This document shows, one piece after another, positions 20,780 through 28,154 of a stretch of DNA of 28,154 nt; the stretch's first letter is position 1, and each line of letters starts with the position of its first letter. The stretch covers positions 1-28,154 of the forward strand of contig JAQGAU010000435.1 of assembly GCA_034698045.1 (NCBI GenBank), in the 5' to 3' direction. Made by a program: the position numbers and the translations under genes. Origin of the DNA: Paramacrobiotus richtersi (Eukaryota > Tardigrada > Eutardigrada > Parachela > Macrobiotidae). Below the pieces are notes generated by a model that did no database searches, was not told the DNA's origin, and saw only the letters and a program-made list of their open reading frames with translations.

Positions 20780-21861
20780 GAGTATCGCTTAATTTACTCA
20801 GAGCACTTCGAAACTTAATTATTTACGTTATGTAAATCGTCGTAAAATTACAGTTTGTGCAAACTTCGCAGTTTGAGACATTTCATCGCCTTTCGGAATT
20901 GCTAGAAACACTTGTTATAAGAGCGAGTGCTTGTGTTACATATTGTATGCGTCTTTTTCCATTAACCCGTTGACCGCAAGGTTGCTCTTTTTTCGAGACA
21001 TACAAAAAAGTAATCAGCTCATCTAAAGATCACTGTCTAAAGATCACTGTTCAAATCTGGCGGAAATCCAACAAAAACTAACTGCGCTATCGCGGTACGC
21101 AAAACCGGGTGACGAATCGGTCTTTGCATTACTCTTGAACATGGAGAACCCGGTTCACTTCGGGTTGGTTCGATCATCTGCAAGAATTCAACAGCAGTGC
21201 ACTTGCCTTACGGATAGCCCAAAATATAATTCAGTGCCTTGCCGACACGAAGGGCTTGATGTCTGTTGAGAGCAAAAGACACGGCAGCTACCCCCAGATA
21301 ATTTGATTAACGCAAATGTAAAACTTAAAAGCAAAGAAAATGCAGAAATCGGCCAGCAGAGCAAACACTGAATCCACCCGGAAACACCAAAATGCTTTCC
21401 TTTGTTTAGGCAAAAGACTGCAAAAAGGCAGAAATGAAATATGGTAGTGCGATATCTGGCTGTTCCGATCAGTTAACGTTCCAGTATCTTGAAGTCAGTC
21501 AGTCAGGACGTCACAAGTCCGCACAACAGAGCCAGATCCGGTTACAGTAACGCTACGCTAACGGCAACGTTTTCACGTCATGTTCTTGTGAGATAAACAT
21601 TTCCTGTTGATCGCTACATGCAGCTTCTGATTCAATATTTGCTTCTCAATCAGAATGTACCGAGTTATCTGAGCCAAACGAGATCGAACAAACGAGGTGA
21701 GCAAAGGTAGATAGTGAATTCGCGTACGCTGAGTAGGCGAGCCATTGCCGACAGCTCTTCAATAATTGCATCTCCAGCCAATACAACGGCCACACATTCT
21801 GTCCGGCTCTGCCGTATGTCATGCTGACAGTAAAACATAACGTATGCCACAGCACAGTAAG
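20780..21861 (+). repeat. Subfamily B 5' flank, G7 copy
   Basis: This is homologous to the G3, G6 and G8 flanks from GAGTATCGC (about 20781) to the start codon. Shared blocks include GCACTTCGAAA, CACGGCAGCTACC, CTTAAAAGCAAAGAAA, GCAAACACTGAAT, GGAAACACCAAAATG, CTTTGTTTAGGCAAAAGAC, GTTAACGTTCCAGT, AGATCCGGTTACAG and CATTTCCTGTTGATCG. A direct duplication of CTAAAGATCACTGT lies at about 21023-21052. Confidence 0.7.
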
Positions 21862-22566
21862 ATGGCACTGAACATGTCAGCAAACACGAGTTTCTTGGCC
21901 GCTGTGAACCGAACGTCTCAGTTTCTCCCAGAGACAGATGTTACAGCTTGGGTATCTGCATATTTGGCACTATGTTATGCCGGCGGAATCGGTAACCTCC
22001 TTCTAGCCACCTTGATTTTCTCTATCCGCAAATTATGCACTGGCTGTGGCCTTTTAATCGGACACTGTCTTCTTGCCCATGCGGCTCTTTGCCTGATATC
22101 TAAGCCAGTTTTTCCTATTTTTGTGTACCAAAAACATGTCGTCCACTGGGACCATCTCACTTCAGGCGACTGCAACTATATCATGTGGTTCCAGATGACC
22201 TTTCACTACGCTGCCAAGTGGACTGAAACATACATCGCCATTAACCGTGTGGTGGCGCTGTTTTGCTCACGCAAATACCGTGCATTTTCTGAAAACAAGG
22301 TGGAGAACTTTGTAGTAGCTGCTATAAGGATGGGTGCTGGAGCGCTCGCTTGCCTTGGATGCTTTGGTTTGGGTGTCAGATACCTCATGTTACCTTCGGG
22401 GATTTGCATTATTGCTCACGGGAACAGTGCATTGAGTCCTGAAACTTTTGCGCTTGGGTTTTGGATACCGTTGGGTTTGACTGGAGCTTGTTACGCATTG
22501 ATGGTCTTCTTTGCTATGAACGCGGAGTACCGGGTAGAGATGCTGCGAATTCTCAGAAGAACGTAG
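21862..22566 (+). CDS. G7: subfamily B receptor lacking TM6 and most of TM7; exon 2 fused to TM5
   Basis: This is a single open frame of 234 aa from the MALN start (an in-frame ATG at 21844 adds MPQHSK). TM1 to TM5 are normal for the family: GGIGNLL, GHCLLAHAAL (H2.50), the TM3 Cys, NRVVAL, ECL2 SGIC and a TM5 ending GACYAL. The TM4 Trp is Arg (AAIRMGAG). Directly after GCATTG (ends 22500) comes ATGGTCTTCTTTGC (22501), exactly the first base of exon 2 of the paralogs. The last 66 bases (22 codons, MVFFAMNAEYR to the stop) match exon 2 of G5 and G6 in length. TM5 end, loop 3, TM6, half of TM7 and the intron are missing, without any frameshift. Flanks on both sides are genomic and shared with G8, so this is not an inserted retrocopy. 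A five-to-six-pass product could be made but probably cannot signal like a normal receptor. Confidence 0.85.
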   Translation: MALNMSANTSFLAAVNRTSQFLPETDVTAWVSAYLALCYAGGIGNLLLATLIFSIRKLCTGCGLLIGHCLLAHAALCLISKPVFPIFVYQKHVVHWDHLTSGDCNYIMWFQMTFHYAAKWTETYIAINRVVALFCSRKYRAFSENKVENFVVAAIRMGAGALACLGCFGLGVRYLMLPSGICIIAHGNSALSPETFALGFWIPLGLTGACYALMVFFAMNAEYRVEMLRILRRT

Positions 22567-23289
22567 GACGTGATGTAGTTTGGGAAGAACAAGTTCGCGC
22601 GTAGATCGCGAAGGTACAAGCTGGTGTTCAGTTAGCTTCGAGCAGTATTTGCGCCTGGCATTCAGACGATTAACGAAGATTTTTCTGTGTTCGTTATATG
22701 CGCGTAATCTGTCTCCATAAAACGTTTGTTGATAATGTAAACCGCGGGTTTATGGCCATTTACTTATCACCTTTCACAGGAGTCCATAAAAATTTTTTAG
22801 CCCATAAAAAATATTTTTTAGTCCATAAAAAAACTGAAGGCTCATGGCAACAGTAACGCAGTACCAATAGGATAATATATCATACTACACTGAAACGGGA
22901 AAGTTGTTCGAGCGATCAGTAACTTCATCTGATCCAGTTACTGCTTCCTCATCACGGAAAACGATGCCTATGTGCAATACCAAGATTCTCGAGGCGACGA
23001 GGCCACTTTCTGATTCATCGCAGCACCACTTCCTACCCTGTGTATGCATAACAACGGGAAGAAGGACGAAATGCGAGTACCTATGTTAATTCCGTGCAGA
23101 TTCAAAGCAAAAATCACCGGCGCTTGATAATACATAGTAACTATTAAGTATAGTATACCAAAAACATTAGGTAATTACGGCCATTATGATGTGCACAAGC
23201 CCCAGTAAGGGTGTTTGCGAAGTAATGTGTTTAGCCGCAACAATTCTACAGAAGCACAGTTTGCTTAAACAAGTACTCGTAGCTTGAAT
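22567..23289. other. Subfamily B 3' flank, G7 copy
   Basis: This aligns with the DNA after G8: CACAAGCTGG- or TACAAGCTGG-type start, AGCTTCGAGxAGT, TTGTTGATAATGTAA, then CATTTACTT-TCACCTTTC and CACTGA...AAAGTTGTT. At 22793-22833 an AT-rich unit, CCATAAAAAATTTTTTAG, is repeated about 2.5 times. I see no gene. Confidence 0.55.
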
Positions 23290-24025
23290 AGTTTATTGCC
23301 TTTGCGGCTTTGCGACAGAAACAGGGAACTGTTTTTTGAGAACAAGAAACATCAGCTCCCCGATACAATTCGATTAACACAAACGTCAAACTAGAAAGCA
23401 AAGAAACGGCTAAACCGACCATACAGTAATAGTTCTCGTGTGGATCAAAACTCTTTCTTTGTTTAGGCAACATCAAAACAACGTGAAACGGTAGTGGTTA
23501 AACAGTGCCGATGTCTAAATGTTCCGGTCGGACAACGTTCCAGTCAGTTAAAAATTAATGTCAGTTAGGCTAAACGTCTATTTAAAAGAGAGCAGAGCGA
23601 GATCCTGTTACAATAATAACGCAAATTAAGTTATCGTATGTTGAGAAAAACATTTCCTGTTGATCGAAAAGCATTCATCTTTTGACCCAATGTTTGCTCA
23701 TCAATAACAATGTAGTTTGAGCCATTTGAGACCGAACAAGCAAGGTCACCGAAGCTAGATGCAGAACTCTGAGTACCCTTCGTGGGCGAGGTATTGCCAA
23801 CAGCACTACAATAATTACGTTTCAGGTACTTAAGAACTCACAATAACTGAATGCGTAACGCACGGTATTCGAGAAGTCGGTTCAAGTGGAATAATCAAAG
23901 TGCACTTTTCTCGATGATTCAAATCTCCCACACTGATATAGGTCGCAGATTCTGTCCTGCTGTGTCGCATATTTTGCTGACAGCTAATAACTTACAGGAC
24001 AACACATTCCTGAAGAAGCAGCAAG
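23290..24025 (+). repeat. Subfamily B 5' flank, G8 copy
   Basis: This is homologous to the G6 and G7 flanks (CAGCTCCCCGATACAATTCG, AAAGCAAAGAAACGG, CTTTGTTTAGGCAA, ATGTTCCGGTCGG, AACGTTCCAGTCAGTT, GAGCGAGATCCTGTTACA, CATTTCCTGTTGATCG, GAACAAGCAAGGTCACCGAAG). An in-frame TGA 15 bases before 24026 fixes the start at MAFN for G8 and, by homology, MALN for its paralogs. Confidence 0.65.
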
Positions 24026-25082
24026 ATGGCATTCAACCTGTCAGGAAATGAAACATTTATGGCCGCAGATATGAACCGGACTTCTCAGTTTCTCCCAGCT
24101 GCTGCCATTACAGCTTGGGCGTCTACGTATCTGGCACTGTGTTATGCCGGCGGGATCGGTAACCTCCTTTTAGCCACCCTGATTTTCTGCATCCGGAAAT
24201 TAAGCACTGGCTGTGGCCTTTTAATCGGCCATTGTTTGCTTGCCCATGGGGCTCTTAGCATGATATCTAATCCAGTTTTTGTTGTTTTTGTGTACGGAAA
24301 ACAAGTCCTCCACTGGGACCATTTCACTTCTGTGCACTGCAACTATATGATGTGGTTCCAAATGACCTTTCGCTACGCTGCTAAGTGGACCGAAACCTAC
24401 ATCGCCATAAACCGTGTGGTTGCGTTGTTTTTTCCCCATGGATACCGTGCATTCTCCCAAAACAAGCTGGAGAACTTTGTAGTAGCTGTTTTATGGATGG
24501 CTGCCGGAACTCTCGCGTCCCTTGGGTGTTTTGGCTTGGGTGTGAAATACGTGATGCTGCCTTCGGGGATCTGCAATATTGCTCACGGGAATAACGGACT
24601 TAGTCCTGCAACGTTTGCACTTGGATTCTGGGCACCGCTGGGTTTATCTGGTGCATGTTACGCTATTATATACCTACGAATGTTGGCCGAATTGAACAGA
24701 AGGAAGAATGCTGTTGCTTCATATAACACTACGAGTGATGCTGATCGGACGAAGCAAAGGAACCGACATACCAAAGCAAACATGATGTTCATCTCATTCT
24801 GTTGGAGCTTGGTTTCTTATCTGGTCATGCCTATCGCTTTAGAAGTTTCTCCAAGATTACTTTTCGAGAGACCGATTGTACCATTCTGGCTGTCAACTCT
24901 GCAGATTATTGGATATGTTACGAATCCAGTAAGCGATAAACTGGCTGTTTATTGTTCATACATAACGAACGTTCCAAGTTCCAGCATTACCCGTTGTTGT
25001 CTAATTGCAGGTTACATTCTTTGCTATGAACGCGGAGTACCGCGTAGAGTGCTGCGGATTCTCAGAAGAATATAGGACTTGA
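24026..25082 (+). CDS. G8: subfamily B class A-like receptor with a frameshifted C-terminal tail
   Basis: Exon 1 is 24026-24928, the intron is 24929-25010 (GTAAGC...TGCAG, 82 nt), and exon 2 is 25011-25082. The product is 324 aa. Sequons are at N4, N8 and N17. Signature positions are N46 (1.50), H74 (2.50), C105 (3.25), N129-R130-V (DRY site), W157 (4.50), C183 (ECL2), P204 (5.50), W260 in TM6 and N300-P301-V-T-F. In exon 2 the paralogs read GAG CTC CTG CGG. Here one base is missing after 25049, giving GAG TGC TGC GGA. The tail therefore changes from the usual basic LRILRR-type end to CCGFSEEYRT and stops at 25082 instead of the family stop at 25073. All seven TMs and helix 8 up to EYRVE are kept, so the receptor may still work with a different tail. 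If the intron is retained, the exon 1 frame runs on to 25075. It is nearest in sequence to G3. Confidence 0.9.
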
Positions 25083-25799
25083 AATGGTTCGGAAGGAAGT
25101 CCACCGTAGCGACGCCGAAGGCACAAGCTGGAGTTCAAATAGCTTCGAGTAGTGTTTGTGCATGGGATTTTGACCATTAAAGGTCATGAAGATTCATCTA
25201 CATTCGTTATGCGTGCACTTTTTAAATGTAAAATTTGTTGATAATGTAAGCCGTGGTTATCTGGTCATTTACTTTTCACCTTTCTTAGCCCAAAATTGTA
25301 TGAACATTAAAGACATGTTATTTTGTCGACAACAAATAATGTCTCATGTTAACAGTAACGTACTACCAACAGGACAACATACTGTACATGCAGTATTACA
25401 CTGATGCCAGAAAGTTGTTTCAGCCGATTCAGAATCATCTCCTCCCACAACAGCTTCCTCTCCACGGCAAATGATGCTGCGTTTCCTAAGATCCTCCAGG
25501 ACCGTTCTTGATGGTTCATCATTAGCTGGTCCGCTTCCAACCATGATGACAGAAACAACAGGAAGAAGAAGTCCCATTTCCATGCAGGTCAAAAGCGTAG
25601 TAAAAAGCACTGACGCTTGATGATAGTGTGCTCTGCACAACGCACAGTCAACTGGAGACTGATTGCTATTAATAAGTGTATCCTTAACTTAAACGGTTTC
25701 GCTAGCTAAATGCAGTGGTTGATTTTACGATAGCCTGTCGGTGAGCTGGGGAGAAAAAAAGATAGCGGTGTGTAGCCGCATAGTAGCTTGTACATATTG
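25083..25799. other. Subfamily B 3' flank, G8 copy
   Basis: This is homologous to 22567-23100 downstream of G7. A minus-strand frame at 25344-25640 looks protein-like in places (MGLLLPVVSVIMVGSG), but the matching DNA after G7 is broken by indels, so I do not call it a gene. Confidence 0.5.
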
Positions 25800-26317
25800 C
25801 AGCTCACAACAACAACAAGTTTATTCCTCTGGCCATTTCGGTCCAGCAGGTGCCATGCGTCTGCACATGGCATTACTTTCAGGCACAATCCATAACAATC
25901 CAAAAAAAGGGGGGAAAAACAAAAATAAATAGAGAAAGGACGAAAAAAGAGACTAAGAAAAAGATAGCATATTCACAGATCAACCGCACATATGATAGGC
26001 AAAAAAATAACCACAATAAAATAGCAACAGACAAAGAAGTGCAGTACGTAAACAACGTAAGTGCAAATATCAAAACTGTGGTCAACAAACACAACATGTT
26101 AACGAACAAACTGTTCAGCCTCGAACTGAGGCTAAAGGATTCCCTCATCCAATATTAGCCGGCCATGGTAGCAGTCCCTCACGTCTTTCAGTAGCCGCCG
26201 AATGAAGCTACCAATGGCACGAATATCCTGGTCCATATCGTCATTCCGGATTTCGCTGTTCAAGCAGTGCTTGACGTATTCGAATAGGTCTGGTGGATCA
26301 ACTGTCAGCCTTTGCAG
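25800..26317 (-). mobile_element. 3' end of a decayed LINE (non-LTR retrotransposon)
   Basis: On the minus strand an open stretch of 61 codons (26317 to the TAG at 26134-26132) contains YVKHCLNSEIRNDDMDQDIR followed by AIGSFIRRLLKD. This resembles the region downstream of the reverse-transcriptase core in CR1/jockey-type LINEs (a YLGH-x-(D)DDxDIxRQxRxxYxRxNxLxRKF-like pattern), though I could not search to confirm it. The frame is closed upstream by TAA at 26320. It is followed by a ~310-base AT-rich 3' UTR, then CCAGAGGAATAAACTTGTTG and a (TTG)4 run ending near 25807, typical of LINE 3' ends with AATAAA and a short microsatellite tail. It is 5'-truncated and inactive. Confidence 0.6.
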
Positions 26318-26719
26318 TTACAGACGCGAAAGGACGAAAAAAGCTCTAGTTCAAACAAGACTAGTTTCCTGCTCAGTCTCAGTGATTGGAATACTTGAAA
26401 TCGTTGCAACAATAACCAGTCTGGAGTCCACGAGGACAACTTTAGCACTTTCTGATGACTTGACCGAATAACAACCAAGCGTGACTTAATCAGTTCCGAT
26501 AGGTTTTCCGAAGCTCTGAAGTAGCGATATGCTGACATGCAGTTGCAGATTTCAGCTAACGATTACAACCTTATTGCAAATTACTGTTTTGAACTGAGTA
26601 GTGTCCGTTCAAGGAACAATTACGTTAGGCCTTTGTGCTATGTACCACAACATAACACAGTAGGTATCCACAACTACATCAGCAGTACAGTTTCCTTATG
26701 GGGAGCCTAATTGGTTCGA
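26318..26719. other. Intergenic DNA between LINE fragment and psiB flank
   Basis: I recognise no gene. GAAAGGACGAAAAAAG occurs here (about 26329) and again at about 25936 inside the LINE 3' UTR, so the first part may be a rearranged piece of the same LINE. Frames at 26202-26471 and 26305-26538 overlap on opposite strands. Confidence 0.35.
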
Positions 26720-26850
26720 TGCCTTTCCGTCGCTTATGCGTTGATGTGTCTTGAGGGCAACAGGCACGACAGCGCTCCCGGTATGATTTGAGTACTACAT
26801 TAAACGTAAGAAGGTAAAGCGTAAATGGTGTGCAGAACAAACACTGAATG
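26720..26850 (+). repeat. Subfamily B 5' flank, truncated copy before psiB
   Basis: This matches the distal flank of G3 and G7 (TTGATGTGTCTTGAG, CAGAACAAACACTGAATG). The flank homology ends at about 26850, before the GGAAACACCAAAA block, and receptor sequence from TM5 begins within a few bases. Confidence 0.6.
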
Positions 26851-26856
26851 TTTGAT

Positions 26857-27160
26857 CACTTTTAGGCTTGGATTCTCGGCACCGCTGGGTTTGTCTGGTG
26901 CATGTTACGTTGTTATATACCTAAGAATGTTGGCCAGCAGAAGGAAGAACGCTGTTGCTGCATACAACACTCCAAATATTGACAAAGCGTAGCAGAGGCA
27001 ACGACTGATCAAAGCACACATGCTGTTCGTCTTATTTTGTTGGGACGTGGTTCCTTATGTGGCCATGCCCATCGCCTTAGGTATTTTGCCAAGGATATTT
27101 CTTGAGAAACCGATTGTAATTTTCTGGCTGGGATCTCTTCCGATTGGGGTACTACTAATT
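26857..27160 (+). pseudogene. psiB: subfamily B receptor relic (TM5-TM7)
   Basis: One frame reads LGFSAPLGLSGACYVVIYLR, loop 3 similar to G3 (RRKNAVAAYNTP), an in-frame TAG at 26990-26992 (where G3 has a Lys codon), then TM6 (FVLFCWDVV, MPIALGI) and TM7 up to WLGSLPIG. It lacks the promoter-proximal flank, start, TM1-TM4, donor site and exon 2. The 3' end fades into the minisatellite. It is closest to G3 and G8. Confidence 0.88.
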
Positions 27161-27163
27161 AGA

Positions 27164-27318
27164 GGACATGGACAAGGACATGGACATGGCCAGGGCACTG
27201 GACAAGGCCAGGACGCCTGACAAGGATAAGGACAGGACGCAGGCCAAGGACAGGACACCGGTCAAGGATATGGCCAGGACACTGGTCAAGGACAGGACGT
27301 TGGACAAGGACAGCATGC
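27164..27318 (+). repeat. GGACA-rich minisatellite, 18-bp units
   Basis: The tract is built of GGACAT/GGACAA hexamers organised in its second half as AAGGACAGGACGCAGGCC-type units of 18 bases (one of 24). It begins just after the psiB homology ends. One frame gives a GHGQ-type low-complexity peptide; I do not regard it as coding. Confidence 0.85.
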
Positions 27319-28154
27319 CGGAAGAACGGGCAGTTTGAGGCGTTTATACTAGGGAAGTGCACTCGCCGATTGCGGGCACTGAATGACCGAAGCGAAGGAA
27401 GTCCGTACATAGGGAAACATGAGACAAAGCATTATTCTGGACATACCAGCCAGCCCGGTACCAGAACAAATAAGGATTTTGAGTAAAAAATTAATATTTA
27501 TCGATCTAGAAATCTGATTAAGAAAACGTTTTGGCAACTGTTGTCTGCAAGTTCACTGCCCTAGTTTTCATTTCTCATTTCACTTCTGGCAAAAGATACT
27601 TCACTAATGTTCAACAACCGTGATAACCTCTCCATCACAGAGACCTAAACAGTAACCCATTTTTCGTTTTGTAAAGCAGAATTGGCCACCACACGAGTGC
27701 AAAGAGTTGTTCTGGAGGCAAACGTTTCAGAAATCTCTTCATAGTTAGCCATTTTTCTGTTGCGGTAATTCGCAGTCCCTTCAAATAGTCTAGGGATTGC
27801 TCGTGGCCGACCGAGTGTTCAGAGTAGTTAAGCTATGACACTATCAGAAGTAAAATCATACTATATATTGACATTAAAAGGTAAATAAGCGAATAACAAA
27901 ATTATTGACCGATTAACTGTTAATAATATTACAAATATGACAATAATAAAACAACAATCATATTGCATTATTAACAATAAAATAAATACAATAATTAATT
28001 AAATAATAAATAAAACAAATGATACTAATATACTTACGATAAATAATAACACAAATAATGGATAAATAAATTAAATGAATAGATTTAATAAATAATAAAC
28101 TAAATAAATAAAAATAATGATGACCGACTGACGGAATGACCCACAGACATCGAA
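27319..28154. other. Intergenic DNA grading into AT-rich low-complexity sequence
   Basis: I see no gene up to about 27880. From about 27880 to 28115 the sequence is almost entirely A and T with recurring AATAAATAA and AATAATA motifs. No feature beyond the simple-sequence character can be supported. Confidence 0.6.

Noticed and set aside
24026-25075. G8 as a 349-aa single-exon gene without intron
   Set aside because: The last ~48 residues would be read through a clear GTAAGC...TGCAG intron that matches the position of the intron in six paralogs, losing the MNAEYR helix 8 frame.
25344-25640. 98-codon minus-strand frame with a signal-peptide-like stretch, as a secreted peptide gene
   Set aside because: It lies in the 3' flank shared with G7, where the corresponding frame is destroyed by indels. 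There is no conserved coding signal.
27164-27318. CRISPR-like or coding repeat array
   Set aside because: Units are contiguous without spacers and the encoded GHGQ peptide is simple low complexity.
1-28154. tRNA or rRNA genes
   Set aside because: I found no segment with paired A-box and B-box motifs or cloverleaf spacing, and no rRNA-like sequence by eye. A covariance-model scan would be decisive.

Overview
The window looks like nuclear DNA of an invertebrate animal. It is gene-poor, with intergenic DNA full of small inverted-repeat elements and a decayed LINE. Genes have GT-AG introns of about 50-150 nt, and nearly all recognisable coding sequence belongs to one tandemly expanded family of rhodopsin-like (class A) seven-transmembrane receptors. 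I cannot name the species. A tardigrade or another small ecdysozoan is a guess from the compact introns and lineage-specific receptor expansion, not a demonstrated fact.

Receptor loci in order: G1 (1075-2173, +), G2 (3530-4605, +, TM7 frameshifted), G3 (7014-8136, -), G4 (11446-12546, +), relic psiA1 (13526-14216, +), G5 (15548-16833, +, pseudogene), relic psiA2 (17026-17222, +), G6 (18276-19297, +, pseudogene), G7 (21862-22566, +, internally deleted but open), G8 (24026-25082, +, frameshifted tail) and relic psiB (26857-27160, +). They fall into two subfamilies. Subfamily A (G1, G2, G4, psiA1, psiA2) has EP at the NPxxY position in its intact members. Subfamily B (G3, G5, G6, G7, G8, psiB) has NP where that position survives unmutated. 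G1, G3 and G4 are complete and open. G8 is open apart from a changed tail.

All full-length copies share one gene structure. A long first exon carries TM1 to mid-TM7, a short phase-0 intron falls directly after the proline of the NPxxY-equivalent motif, and a small second exon encodes the rest of TM7, helix 8 and the tail. They also share unusual substitutions at class A signature positions: His instead of Asp at 2.50, Asn instead of Asp/Glu at 3.49 (NRV for DRY), no Pro two residues after the TM6 Trp, and Phe for Tyr at 7.53. Such divergent, tandem, fast-decaying receptors resemble chemosensory families, but no ligand or role can be read from the sequence.

Subfamily B copies were duplicated with up to about 1 kb of 5' flank and several hundred bases of 3' flank. 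Between the genes lie two elements flanked by TTAA (9381-10638 and 14655-15192), a foldback element (19755-20144), a LINE 3' end (25800-26317, minus), a duplicated unidentified repeat (10913-11217 and 14236-14417), an 18-bp minisatellite (27164-27318) and AT-rich low-complexity DNA at the right edge. The picture is a receptor cluster in active birth-and-death evolution, with many stages of decay side by side.
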